A DNA stretch of 45,089 nucleotides from positions 1-45,089 of the forward strand of contig MTEI01000024.1 of assembly GCA_002083775.1 (NCBI GenBank), written 5' to 3'. The first letter of the stretch is position 1. The number at the start of each line of letters is the position of its first letter. A model generated the notes under the pieces. The model had not been told where the DNA came from and searched no databases. It was given only the letters and a program-made list of their open reading frames with translations. Positions 24,600 through 32,889 of this stretch are shown here, piece by piece. Both the position numbers and the translations under genes were made by a program. This DNA is from Rhodoferax ferrireducens. GTDB lineage: Bacteria > Pseudomonadota > Gammaproteobacteria > Burkholderiales > Burkholderiaceae_C.

Positions 24600-25094
24600 T
24601 CAATAAATGCTGCGAACAATGGTCAACCGACCAGAGAAATTCGTTGACGAAAGCCAGCCAATTTGAAATTCACACAGATCATCTTGCCGCAGATTTTCCA
24701 AGTTATTGATTTCATCGTACGGGAGATCCGAGCCGGGTACGGTAAACAGCTTGACACCGTGTTTGCTGAGTTTGTCCGGCACCTCATTGGCGATGTCGCT
24801 GCCAACACCCACCGTCAGGCCGACCATGGCAATGGTTGGTAGTTGCAGCTCAAACACACCGCTGGCCATCAGAAGTTCGCGGGTTTAGGTGGCTTTGTCG
24901 AGCATCACCGTCACCTTGGGGGATGGACCGAAGTCGAGCACGCAGGTCCAGGCGGCGGCCATCACATTGGCGACACCGCCATGGGCGGCAGACACCAGCA
25001 CCGTGGGTCCATGATTGAGCAGACGGTAGGATTTGTCGAGGGCAACGGAGGCGATGTGCTCAGGCAGGTTGGCGATTATGGCGGGTTTGAGCAT
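24600..25094 (-). pseudogene. Flavin reductase family protein with a premature stop
   Basis: On the minus strand, the first 69 codons (MLKPAIIANL... MAAAWTCVLDFGPSPKVTV-LDKAT) are the start of an FMN-binding split-barrel flavin reductase. A TAA follows, then the same frame continues without shift as TRELLMASGVFELQLPTIAMVG... to 24600. A single A-to-T change of a Lys codon (AAA to TAA) would explain it. The family-typical C-terminus is missing: after GSDLPYDEINNLENL the sequence leaves the family and ends, so there is a deletion or junction at the 3' side too. It is surely inactive. Confidence 0.8.
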
Positions 25095-25108
25095 TCAGCG
25101 TGGGGTGT

Positions 25109-25205
25109 TCAATATAGCGCCGGCCAGTGGTGCCAGTAGTCCAGTGTCACCCGGTAGGTGTTGAGTTGCACCCTCAGGGTGGTATCGATGTCGCGACCGT
25201 ACCTA
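25109..25205 (-). pseudogene. 3'-end scrap of a deacetylase-family gene
   Basis: About 97 bases are clearly similar, not identical, to the last part of the intact deacetylase gene at 27849-28796: read on the minus strand the scrap gives GRDIDTTLRVQLNTY-like sequence and ends HWPALY, against HRWQALY. Nothing more of the gene remains. It lies directly upstream of the broken flavin reductase, so an older copy of a deacetylase-flavin reductase pair probably stood here. Confidence 0.75.
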
Positions 25206-25393
25206 CCTTGACAGGCCACAGCTCAGGTACACCATGGACGAGGTCCCTATTTCATGGACAATTTCTCCAAAGGGGATGGCCACGGATCGAACTGCACGAT
25301 ACCAGCCTTGAAACCCCGGTCGGCAAACGCTATCCAACATCAATCTTGAGGATTCCAGGTGTTACTATTGTGTCACCTTTTGGAGAACTAAAT
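25206..25393. other. Junction and promoter region of the toxin-antitoxin pair
   Basis: Unplaced sequence from the end of the deacetylase scrap to the antitoxin gene. Its last 60 bases (TGTTACTATTGTGTCACC near 25360-25380) look like a promoter and possible operator, as is usual for autoregulated antitoxins. The rest shows nothing that I recognise. Confidence 0.4.
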
Positions 25394-25720
25394 ATGCCTG
25401 CCACCACTTCTCTTAAGCTTCCTGACACTTTGAAAGCCACTATATCTAAAGTCGCTGCTTTTGAGGGCAAGTCCTCACATGCGCTGATGGTGGACACCTT
25501 GCAATCGGCCATGGACGAGGCCCTCGTGCGTCAGCAGTTTTACGCTGATGGTGAAGCATCTTTCCAAGACACCTTGCGCACCAACGCCGTCTTTGACGCT
25601 GCAGCAGTCAAATCGTATGTGATGGCCCGCTTGAAGAGTGAAAAGACGGGTGGCAAGCCGCGCAGGCCGCTGCCGCAACCTCTGGATACGACTAAGCCGA
25701 TGGCCGCCGCGCATGATTGA
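25394..25720 (+). CDS. Ribbon-helix-helix antitoxin (CopG/ParD-like)
   Basis: 108 residues from an ATG with GGAG 8 bases upstream. MPATTSLKLPDTLKATISKVAAFEG is a ribbon-helix-helix DNA-binding start, followed by the helix SHALMVDTLQSAMDEAL and a charged, flexible tail (GGKPRRPLPQP) that would wrap the toxin. It overlaps the toxin gene by 8 bases. Antitoxins of this type repress their own promoter and neutralise the partner toxin by direct contact. Confidence 0.85.
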   Translation: MPATTSLKLPDTLKATISKVAAFEGKSSHALMVDTLQSAMDEALVRQQFYADGEASFQDTLRTNAVFDAAAVKSYVMARLKSEKTGGKPRRPLPQPLDTTKPMAAAHD

Positions 25721-26006
25721 GTTGGTTTACACCGAGCAAGCGCTGGTGGACCTGGAGCGGCTCAGCGATTTCCTGCTGGAGACTGACCCGCAAGCTGCAC
25801 AAGGTACCGCCATCCTGATTTTTGAAGCGCTGGAGATTCTGGTACATCACCCCGAGATTGGCCGCAAAGTTCACTTTGGGCAACGCGAGTTGGTAATCTC
25901 AAGGGGGCGAACCGGTTATCTGGCGCTCTACCGTTTTTTGCCTCATATAGACCGCATACTGGTGCTGGCACTGCGTCATCAGCGGGAGTCGGGGTACAAA
26001 GGCTAG
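25713..26006 (+). CDS. ParE/RelE-superfamily toxin
   Basis: 97 residues from ATG 25713 inside the antitoxin gene. MIELVYTEQALVDLERLSDFL, then PEIGRKV, ISRGRTGYLALYRFLP and ILVLALRHQRESGY are the conserved ParE/RelE blocks (N-terminal helix hairpin and the beta sheet with basic residues). RelE-type toxins cut mRNA on the ribosome; ParE types poison gyrase. The sequence is nearer to ParE, but the target cannot be decided by eye. The pair sits in decayed DNA, a typical place for addiction modules. Confidence 0.85.
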   Translation: MIELVYTEQALVDLERLSDFLLETDPQAAQGTAILIFEALEILVHHPEIGRKVHFGQRELVISRGRTGYLALYRFLPHIDRILVLALRHQRESGYKG

Positions 26007-26099
26007 CTTAGGTTGGAAATGCTACTTTCGTACACTTGAAGCAGCTGAACACCAATCGATGGCAATGGTTGAACCCTGTCACCAATGAGGCAATCAAGC

Positions 26100-26497
26100 A
26101 TGGCACTGCAAACCCCCATCGAATACGACCAGGCATCGCCTGCCGACAGGGCCGTCATGACGAAATCGTGGCCAGCCGCAAGACGGACTGGGTAAACAAT
26201 TTCTGGAAAGTCCTGGCGCATCACCCCGAGACCTTGCAACGCATCTGGAGCAACATCAAGCAGGTGATGAGCAACGGCGCGCTGGATCCGCTCACCAAGG
26301 AACTCATCTACGTGGCCGTGAGCATCACCAACAATTGTGGCTACTGCATTGCCTCCCACACTGCGGGTGCCAAAGCCAAGGGCATGACAGAGGAGCAACT
26401 CGGTGAACTGCTGGCCGTTATCGGTTTGGCCAACGAGACCAATCGCCTGGCCATTGGCTACGGCGTGCCGGTTGACGACAGGTTCTTGTCCAGCTGA
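26100..26497 (+). pseudogene. Carboxymuconolactone decarboxylase-family (AhpD-like) gene with a frameshift
   Basis: ATG 26100, with GAGG upstream, reads MALQTPIEYDQASPADRAV, the family start. The body continues in the next frame as HDEIVASRKTDWVNNFWKVL, including the redox CxxC-type site YCIASH and family helix NLANETNRLA. The frames meet between 26156 and 26157, where loss of one base (a likely Tyr codon) gives the break. Relatives are alkylhydroperoxidase-like oxidoreductases. One missing base could be a sequencing error, as the rest is well conserved. Confidence 0.78.
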
Positions 26498-26524
26498 TTC
26501 AGTGGCCTGGCACCAAGCCTTCAC

Positions 26525-26803
26525 TCAATTGAGTTGTCGGCCTGGAGATTTCAAAGCTTCCATCAAGGCATCGGGTTGACCACCGTCTGCGAGATGGCTT
26601 TTGTACCAGACCGTCAGAATCGCCGTTACCACCGGGCCAGGGTTTTGACAGACTTTCTCGAAATCCAGGCCGTTGATGGTGCAAATCAGTTTGACGAGGT
26701 CCATGTCCAGATCAATGGCATCGTCGGCGCAGCGGCGCAGCTTGAGGTCAGCAAAAGAATAGCCTTCGGGCAGTTTGAGGGTCAGCATTGAATCAGTGGA
26801 CAT
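26525..26803 (-). CDS. 92-residue conserved-looking protein, unknown
   Basis: The product (MSTDSMLTLKLPEGYSFADLKLRRC...) is acidic and helical, has three Cys, no signal or membrane span, and two parts: a strand at residues 6-20 and helices with DLDMDLVKLICTINGLDFEKV. It is downstream of and co-directional with the radical SAM gene (66-base gap), so it could be its small partner. No family is recognised. Confidence 0.6.
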   Translation of the reverse strand: MSTDSMLTLKLPEGYSFADLKLRRCADDAIDLDMDLVKLICTINGLDFEKVCQNPGPVVTAILTVWYKSHLADGGQPDALMEALKSPGRQLN

Positions 26804-26869
26804 GGTGAGTCTGAATACTTCACAAGATGATATTTGCAGCTACAGCGGTGACTCCAGGCACGGATGGCT

Positions 26870-27769
26870 TCAAAGCCCCCGCTGCCAAACGGGACGTAGT
26901 TTCGCAGACCGAGGATCGTCGATGGCGGCTCTCACCTGTTTCAACAGCCGATCCTTCTCAGCGCCCAACACCCCTTTGAGGACCAGCCAGTTGGAGGCAT
27001 GATCGCTTCGAAACACCGTGCGCTTGAGTTCCAGGGCTTGCAGGAACTGCTCCATCTCGACAAACAACTGCTGCTGGGTGAGTGGCTCCCACTGCGCAAA
27101 GCCAAGGCGAAATCGTTCTTCACCCTGCGGGAAACTCACCACCAGGGTGGCCAGAAACTCTGGCTGGGTCAGATTGATCAGGCGGGCCGAGTTTTGCGCA
27201 TGCTGTTGTGACAGCAATGGGCCGCCCAGCCCATTGAGCAGCATCACCGAGCGCGTGATGCCAGCAGCTCCCAACTTGTCCAGCGCATCCCGGGTGGATT
27301 CGAAGGTTTCGCCCTTGCTGACCTTCTGCAACACCTCGTCGTCACCTGACTCTGCCCCCACATAGACCAGTGACAAGCCAGCCTCGCGCAGCTCCTTGAG
27401 TTCCTGAATCGATTTGTGGCGCAAGTTGCGCGGCAGGCAGTAGCTCGATATTCGCCGCACCATGGGCAGGTGATTTTTGATGGCTGAGAGCACCGTCATC
27501 AACCTACGAGTGGACAACGCCAGCGCGTCACCATCACCCAGAAAGACCCGCTGTACCTGCTGTGCAAACTGTTCACCGCAATGGCGAATGGAGGCCAGGG
27601 TTTCGTCCTCGTCTCGCACCCCAAAGGTCTTTTGAGGCGCGGTGTACATCTCGCAGTAGGTGCACTTGTTCCAGGAACAGCCATTGGTCACTGGCAGGAT
27701 CAAGGACTGCGCTTCACTGGGCGGCCTGAAGACCGGCTCAATATATCGAATTGGAAAGTCTTGGATCAC
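26870..27769 (-). CDS. Radical SAM enzyme of unknown specificity
   Basis: 299 residues. The cluster-binding motif is NGCSWNKCTYCEMY, with Cys 31, 36 and 39: four residues between the first two Cys where the classic motif has three. That spacing occurs in a known subfamily with this very wording. GDGDAL, YVGAESGDDEVL and the glycine-rich strand LLNGLGGPL complete the barrel. The enzyme would use SAM and a 4Fe-4S cluster in the cytoplasm to start a radical reaction. It follows the deacetylase-like gene with an 80-base gap, suggesting a small operon of deacetylase, radical SAM and the 92-residue protein. Confidence 0.87.
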   Translation of the reverse strand: MIQDFPIRYIEPVFRPPSEAQSLILPVTNGCSWNKCTYCEMYTAPQKTFGVRDEDETLASIRHCGEQFAQQVQRVFLGDGDALALSTRRLMTVLSAIKNHLPMVRRISSYCLPRNLRHKSIQELKELREAGLSLVYVGAESGDDEVLQKVSKGETFESTRDALDKLGAAGITRSVMLLNGLGGPLLSQQHAQNSARLINLTQPEFLATLVVSFPQGEERFRLGFAQWEPLTQQQLFVEMEQFLQALELKRTVFRSDHASNWLVLKGVLGAEKDRLLKQVRAAIDDPRSAKLRPVWQRGL

Positions 27770-27848
27770 GTGGTGGGTCCCGCAGGGTTGGCTGTCGGCA
27801 ATGACGCAGGGGCAACCTTGTCGGTCAGGGTTTCGTTTAAAAAATGGC

Positions 27849-28796
27849 TCAATATAGCGCCTGCCAGCGGTGCCAGTAATCCAGTGCAGTGTGGTACGTG
27901 TTGACCTGCACCCTCAGGGTCGTGTCGATGTCGCGGCCATAACCTCCTGCCATCACCATGGCTACAGGGACACGGTGCTCAAAGGCCCAATCAAACACCC
28001 GCTGGTCACGTGATCGCATACCACTGTCCGTCACCGCCAGTCGTCCAAGTCGGTCTCCCTCATGCGGATCGGCACCGGCCAGATACAGGATTAGATCGGG
28101 TTTGAAGCGGCGCTCCAATTGTTCAATGCCCTGCTCGAGTGCCTGCAGATACGCCTCATCCTCACAGCCGTCGGGCAGTTCGATGTCGCAATCGCTGTGT
28201 TGCTTGCGCACCGGAAAGTTCTTGGCCCCATGCAGCGACAGGGTAAAGACCGTAGGGTCATCAGCAAAGATGAACGCACTGCCATCGCCTTGATGCACAT
28301 CCAAATCAACGATGGCCACCTTGAGCCCATTGGGGTGTTGATGATGTCCATGACCCGGGGCCGACCACTCCAACTGCATCTGCCTGGCGGCCACCGCCAC
28401 ATCGTTGAAAACACAGAAACCGCTGCCTTTGTCTGGATAGGCGTGATGCGTGCCCCCGGCCAGGTTGGCTGCCACGCCACCACCCAACAAGGCTGCCCGA
28501 GCTGCCTGCAAGGTGCCACCCACTGAACGGCAGGCACGCTCGGCCATTGCGGCACTCCATGGAAAACCAATTTCACGCTGTTCTTCAGCGCTCAGACCAC
28601 CGTGGATCACCGCCTGGATATAGCGCGGCGTATGCACCTGTGCCAACACATCCACGCTGGCGGCCAGTGCCTCATGCATCTGGATGGCTGGCATCTGCTG
28701 GACCAGACGCTCACGCAGCAAGGCGTATTTGGCCATCGGGAATCGGTGACCGCCAGGCAGGGGCAGCACAAAATGATCGGCGTAAAAGGATTGCAC
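27849..28796 (-). CDS. Histone deacetylase-like zinc hydrolase
   Basis: 315 residues from GTG 28796; an open frame runs further upstream, but its extra residues do not look like the family. Conserved sites: HGGL near residue 65, THHAY (His 117-118), DLDVHQGDG (Asp 166, His 168), LYLAGADPHEGD and AGGYG. This is the complete set for a deacetylase of the acetoin-utilisation/AcuC-HDAC class. It differs from the member at 14791 in length and in the usual HQGDG. It probably leads the operon with the radical SAM gene. A scrap of a related gene is at 25109. Confidence 0.9.
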   Translation of the reverse strand: MQSFYADHFVLPLPGGHRFPMAKYALLRERLVQQMPAIQMHEALAASVDVLAQVHTPRYIQAVIHGGLSAEEQREIGFPWSAAMAERACRSVGGTLQAARAALLGGGVAANLAGGTHHAYPDKGSGFCVFNDVAVAARQMQLEWSAPGHGHHQHPNGLKVAIVDLDVHQGDGSAFIFADDPTVFTLSLHGAKNFPVRKQHSDCDIELPDGCEDEAYLQALEQGIEQLERRFKPDLILYLAGADPHEGDRLGRLAVTDSGMRSRDQRVFDWAFEHRVPVAMVMAGGYGRDIDTTLRVQVNTYHTALDYWHRWQALY

Positions 28797-28976
28797 GGAA
28801 TCTTCGGTAGGTGGCAGAGATGAGCCTGGGCTAATCACCAAAGATCGTAGCGCAGCCTTTGTCCCCAAAAAGCATGCCCAACCCTGTGGACAAAACCCTG
28901 AACAAGTCTGAAAACCGATACCAGTCGTGGCCTGGCGGCACATGCTTAAAAAATAGGCGATCAACTTGACAACAAT

Positions 28977-29005
28977 TGTTTTGGACGGATGTGGTGAAAT
29001 ATACT
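28977..29005 (+). promoter_or_regulatory. Promoter of umuDC
   Basis: TTGTTT at 28977-28982 and TATACT at 29000-29005 with a 17-base spacer. The -10 box lies directly next to and partly within the LexA box, so LexA would block RNA polymerase. A start point near 29012 would give a leader of almost no length. Confidence 0.55.
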
Positions 29006-29019
29006 GGATAAATGAACAG
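29004..29019 (+). promoter_or_regulatory. LexA (SOS) box
   Basis: CTGGATAAATGAACAG has the CTG-N10-CAG form and AT-rich centre of a LexA site. It covers the umuD start codon at 29012 as well as the -10 box. This places umuDC and the following genes under SOS control. Confidence 0.82.
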
Positions 29020-29452
29020 TCTTATTTCAGCCCTGCGACCCGTGCCCGTTTCCGAGGCACCGCTGCAGGTGCTGTTGCTCAACAACCGGGTCGATGCGGG
29101 CTTTCCGTCCCCCGCAGAAGACCTCGGTGCGCAGCGCATTGATCTGACCCAGGTGCTCATCACCCATCCTCAGGCGACTTACTTCCTGCGGGCCAGTGGG
29201 CACTCCATGGTGGAAGCCGGTATCTTCGACAAAGACATCCTGGTGGTGGACCGTGCCATCAAGCCCCGGCACAACCACATCGTCGTGGCCATCGTGGATG
29301 GTGACTTCACCGTCAAGCGGATGTACCAGCGGGCTGGCCGCATCAAGCTCAAAGCCGCCAACCCGACCTTTGCCGACATCGTTCCCAAAGAAGGCCAGAC
29401 CCTGGAGGTCTGGGGGGTGGTGACCAGCAGCATCAAGCAGTTTCCGGTCTGA
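29012..29452 (+). CDS. umuD: UmuD, SOS mutagenesis protein (S24 peptidase fold)
   Basis: 146 residues. The self-cleavage site is Ala 29-Gly 30 followed by FPSPAED, as in E. coli (Cys-Gly, FPSPAAD). The catalytic dyad is Ser 65 ([10 protein letters not shown]) and Lys 102 (DFTVKRMY). RecA filaments on damaged DNA trigger cleavage to UmuD', which then joins UmuC as DNA polymerase V. The ATG lies inside the LexA box; umuC follows 28 bases later. Confidence 0.95.
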   Translation: MNSLISALRPVPVSEAPLQVLLLNNRVDAGFPSPAEDLGAQRIDLTQVLITHPQATYFLRASGHSMVEAGIFDKDILVVDRAIKPRHNHIVVAIVDGDFTVKRMYQRAGRIKLKAANPTFADIVPKEGQTLEVWGVVTSSIKQFPV

Positions 29453-29480
29453 CTGCCCGGAGCAGAGAGAAAGCACGGTC

Positions 29481-30803
29481 ATGTACGCCCTGGTGGATGG
29501 CAACAATTTCTATGTGAGCTGCGAACGGGTATTTCGTCCCAGTCTCAACGGCCTGCCGGTGGTGGTTTTGTCCAACAATGATGGCTGTGCCATCGCCAGA
29601 TCCAATGAAGCCAAAGCCTTGGGCATTAGCATGGGTGCCCCCTGGTTCCAGATCAGACACCTGGCAGAAGAGGCAGGTCTGGTTGCCCTGTCAGCCAATT
29701 TCGCTCTCTACGGTGATCTGAGCGACCGGATGATGAGTTTGGCAGCCGGACTCGGCCCGCATCAGGAAATCTATTCGATCGATGAGAGCTTCATCGACCT
29801 GGGGGGTGTCCGTGGTGATCTGGTAGCCCGCAGCCACAAGATCCGTTCGCGCATCCTGCAGTGGGTCGGTATCCCCTGCGGCATTGGTATCGGTTCAACC
29901 AAGACCCGGGCCAAACTCGCCAACCACATCGCCAAGACGGCTGAGCGCAAACCCGGCAGCTACCCAGCCCATCTGGCGCAGGTGTGTGACTTGTCGGCAC
30001 TGAAGCCTTCAGAACTTGAGTCAGTGCTGGCAGCGACACCGGTCACTGAAGTCTGGGGCGTGGGCCGACAGATCACCAAACAATTGACGGCAGCCGGGGT
30101 GAACACCGTGCTGGACCTGATCCGCTTGGACCCGGTGATGGTCAAGAACCGCTGGTCGGTGGTGTTGGAACGCACCCTGCGTGAATTGCAGGGCACCCCC
30201 TGCATTGACCTGGACCATACTCCCGCTCCGAAAAAGGAGATCGCCTGCACCCGATCCTTCGGTCACCCGGTCACCGAACTGGCCGATCTGGCTCAGGCAG
30301 TCACCGAATTTGCCAGCCGGGCCGCAGAAAAGCTCAGGAAGCAACACAGCCTAGCCACCCAGGTCATTGTGTTCATCCGCACCAGTCCGTTTCGCAAAGA
30401 TGCCCAGTACAGCAAGTCAATGATCGTGCCGCTGTTTCGACCCAGTGCCGATACCGCCGTCATCCTCCAAGCAGCCTTGTCAGGGTTGAAGACCATTTAC
30501 CGACCGGGATTCAAACTGGCCAAGGCCGGGGTGATGCTGCTGGACCTGCAGTCTGACACGGTAGTTCAGGGTGAATTGGACCTCGACACCGGCACCGACG
30601 CAGATCACGGCCAGGCTCACTACGTTGACAAGACCCAGCTGATGTCGGCCATGGATGGGCTGAACCGGCGGTATGGCCGTGGTACGTTGAAGCTGGCCAG
30701 CGCCGGGCTGGCTGGCGACAAACGCATCTGGTCGATGAAACAGCAACGCCGCACACCAGGTTACACCACCTGCCTGGCAGACATGCCGGTGGCTCGGGCT
30801 TGA
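29481..30803 (+). CDS. umuC: UmuC, catalytic subunit of DNA polymerase V
   Basis: 440 residues, normal UmuC length (422 in E. coli). Y-family palm motifs: [18 protein letters not shown] at the start, [21 protein letters not shown], and [12 protein letters not shown] with the two catalytic acids. The helix-hairpin-helix [13 protein letters not shown] and a C-terminal little finger follow. It copies across damaged bases at the cost of errors, together with UmuD'. It is co-transcribed with umuD and probably with the two nuclease genes behind it. Confidence 0.95.
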   Translation: MYALVDGNNFYVSCERVFRPSLNGLPVVVLSNNDGCAIARSNEAKALGISMGAPWFQIRHLAEEAGLVALSANFALYGDLSDRMMSLAAGLGPHQEIYSIDESFIDLGGVRGDLVARSHKIRSRILQWVGIPCGIGIGSTKTRAKLANHIAKTAERKPGSYPAHLAQVCDLSALKPSELESVLAATPVTEVWGVGRQITKQLTAAGVNTVLDLIRLDPVMVKNRWSVVLERTLRELQGTPCIDLDHTPAPKKEIACTRSFGHPVTELADLAQAVTEFASRAAEKLRKQHSLATQVIVFIRTSPFRKDAQYSKSMIVPLFRPSADTAVILQAALSGLKTIYRPGFKLAKAGVMLLDLQSDTVVQGELDLDTGTDADHGQAHYVDKTQLMSAMDGLNRRYGRGTLKLASAGLAGDKRIWSMKQQRRTPGYTTCLADMPVARA

Positions 30804-30816
30804 AGGGAGGTCCATC

Positions 30817-31623
30817 ATGCAAGAAACCGAAATGCCTGAACCGACGCAGATGCAAACTCAGACACCGTCACTGGAAGCCCCCACCCTCAAACGCATTCAT
30901 GCCAAAAGACTCCGGGAGGTGTACCGGTCTGCTGGCTGGCCGTACCAGGATGTTATCGAGATTGAGCTGCTGGCAGCGGGATTGCTGGAACGCATGATCA
31001 ACGGCAGCGGACATGACCTGGTGCGCGTCACCGATGCAGGAATAGCCCACCTGGCCGGTGCCACCCAGGGCAACCGACGGGCCCGCTCAGCCCATGACTC
31101 CCTGGTAGACAAGGTGGCCCATGCCATGCTGCGTGACGGTCGATTGGTCTGGACCGGATTGAACCTGCGAGCCAAGCTGCCGGGGGAATCGGATGAGCAG
31201 TCACGCTGGAAGATGTGCCAACCTGATGTCTTCTCGATCCGCAACAGCTCTCGGCAGGAATACCTGGAACCCATCGTCCATGAAATCAAGGTCAGCCGGG
31301 CTGATTTGCTGGGGGACATCAAACGCGCCGACAAACGTGCGGCTTACCTGGATGTGGGTGGTCAGTGCTGGTACGTGCTGGGTTGTGACCGCAGTGGTCA
31401 CCCGATTGCCAAGCCCAATGAGATTCCGATGGAGTGTGGCGTGATGGTGTTCCAGAACAACCAGTTGGAGGTGATGCGCATGGCTCCCAAACGACCCTGC
31501 ACCGAGTTGCCTTTTGGGATCTGGATGGCGCTGGCCAAGGCAACATCCATGAAAGCAGCAGATCTGGCTGAAACCGAAGCGACTGGCCAAGTTGCACTGA
31601 CGGTAATTGACTCGACGAAGTGA
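30817..31623 (+). CDS. PD-(D/E)xK nuclease-like protein (MmcB-type)
   Basis: 268 residues, GGGAGG before the ATG, 13 bases after umuC. The C-terminal half has the core of a restriction-endonuclease fold: Asp 137 in QPDVFSIR, and Glu 156/Lys 158 in HEIKVSRADLLGD, then KRADKRAAYLDVGGQCWYVLG. SRADFLGD-type sequence is the mark of the MmcB family, which acts in DNA repair together with translesion polymerases. The N-terminal part, residues 20-85, looks like a winged helix (EAPTLKRIHAKRLREVYRSA). Its place in an SOS operon fits DNA repair. Confidence 0.78.
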   Translation: MQETEMPEPTQMQTQTPSLEAPTLKRIHAKRLREVYRSAGWPYQDVIEIELLAAGLLERMINGSGHDLVRVTDAGIAHLAGATQGNRRARSAHDSLVDKVAHAMLRDGRLVWTGLNLRAKLPGESDEQSRWKMCQPDVFSIRNSSRQEYLEPIVHEIKVSRADLLGDIKRADKRAAYLDVGGQCWYVLGCDRSGHPIAKPNEIPMECGVMVFQNNQLEVMRMAPKRPCTELPFGIWMALAKATSMKAADLAETEATGQVALTVIDSTK

Positions 31624-32444
31624 ACAGGTTGGTTGATCCAACTGCGCCTTCAGGCCACTGCGCACCAACTACCATTGACGTTTTCCAACTGGCTGACCTT
31701 GTGCCCCATTTGCTTCGTTTCATCGTCACCCTGCTGCTGTGGGGGTCCGCGGCCACCGGCCAGGCCGCAGAGAACTTTGCCGCCTGTCCACAGTTTTTTG
31801 CCAATGGCAAGCCACCGGCATTGGCCCAGCAAGCCACTGATCGGGCCTTGTGTTACGACTCTTTTGCCATCCTACATTCCGGCCAAAGCAAGACCCCCGT
31901 GTATGTGGCTGAGAAACTGAATTCGGCCGTGATGGCTGAAACCCCGCAGAAGCGCTCGGATCACTATTACGAAGAGGCCAGACTGCGCTCAGCCGAGAGG
32001 GCCTTGCTGGATGACTATAAGGGTAGCGGCTACGACCGAGGTCACATGGCACCTGCTGGAGACATGAGAACTCCGGAGGCTATGGCACAGAGTTTCTCAC
32101 TGGCCAATATGGTTCCTCAAGCACCAGAACACAACCGGGGCGCATGGGCCAAGTCAGTGAAGAACCCGACCCGGAAATATGCCGCCCGAGCGACGGGCGA
32201 TGTGTTTGTCGTCACAGGGCCGGTGTTCATGCCCAATATCGCCCAGAGTCCGAGCGTTGGGCCTGGACAGGTGCATGTCCCCGCATACCTGTTCAAGCTG
32301 GTGTATGACCAGACTGAGAACAGAGCCTGGGCTTTCTGGCATTTGAATGAAGATGCCACCCGGGGAACAAGACCGATCAGCTATGCCGAATTGGTCAGGC
32401 GTACCGGAATTGACTTCCTGCCCGGTGTGGTGCCAAGGGATTAA
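31620..32444 (+). CDS. DNA/RNA non-specific endonuclease (NUC1/NucA type), exported
   Basis: Starts at a GTG overlapping the preceding stop, 274 residues; a GTG at 31701 would give a cleaner signal peptide (PHLLRFIVTLLLWGSAATGQA). The nuclease carries the beta-beta-alpha-metal motif YDRGHMAPAGDM (active His in DRGH) and the Asn motif SLANMVPQAPEHNRGAW. It would act in the periplasm or outside the cell on DNA and RNA. The overlap with a cytosolic nuclease gene behind umuDC is unusual; transcription by SOS would link nuclease export to DNA damage. Confidence 0.85.
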   Translation: MNRLVDPTAPSGHCAPTTIDVFQLADLVPHLLRFIVTLLLWGSAATGQAAENFAACPQFFANGKPPALAQQATDRALCYDSFAILHSGQSKTPVYVAEKLNSAVMAETPQKRSDHYYEEARLRSAERALLDDYKGSGYDRGHMAPAGDMRTPEAMAQSFSLANMVPQAPEHNRGAWAKSVKNPTRKYAARATGDVFVVTGPVFMPNIAQSPSVGPGQVHVPAYLFKLVYDQTENRAWAFWHLNEDATRGTRPISYAELVRRTGIDFLPGVVPRD

Positions 32445-32459
32445 TCAGATGCTGGGCAA

Positions 32460-32678
32460 TCACATTCGCTGTGCCAAAGCCATGAGTTCAAGCGACATGG
32501 CATCAACATCCCTCTGGTAAAGGTAAATAGGTCGCAAAGTTTCCTGACCCCAGCTTTCAAGCGCCATGTAGCCGTAACAAGGATACTTTTCAGGTGCAGG
32601 ATGATTTACAGCAGCAAAACGCCCCTCCTCGTCCTTGATCCATTGCTGCCAGGACTTGTGACTGACCAGTAATTTCAT
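32460..32678 (-). CDS. 72-residue small protein, unknown
   Basis: ATG 32678 has GGAG 9 bases upstream. The product MKLLVSHKSWQQWIKDEEGR... contains several Trp and Tyr (KYPCYGYMALESWG) and no signal or membrane span. It is convergent with the exported nuclease gene, 15 bases apart. No family is recognised; it may be a small conserved cytosolic protein. Confidence 0.5.
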   Translation of the reverse strand: MKLLVSHKSWQQWIKDEEGRFAAVNHPAPEKYPCYGYMALESWGQETLRPIYLYQRDVDAMSLELMALAQRM

Positions 32679-32889
32679 GTGCAACATCTCCAAAGCAGTT
32701 GACGTGGGTTTGAACTAACGATACCTGCCCTGAAGCACTTACCGGCAAACGATACTCAAGCATGGACATCAGAGCGAACAAGAGATTTGGACTGAAAATC
32801 TATGACAAAGCAACGCAGCGTTTACTGTCGTCCACGGCAGGCAACTCTAGGCACACGGTTGAAAGTGCAACCTGAGCCGTTTGCCGAAT

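Noticed and set aside
28966..28971. TTGACA as the -35 box of umuDC
   Set aside because: It is 28 bases from the TATACT box, too far; TTGTTT at 28977 has the right 17-base spacing.
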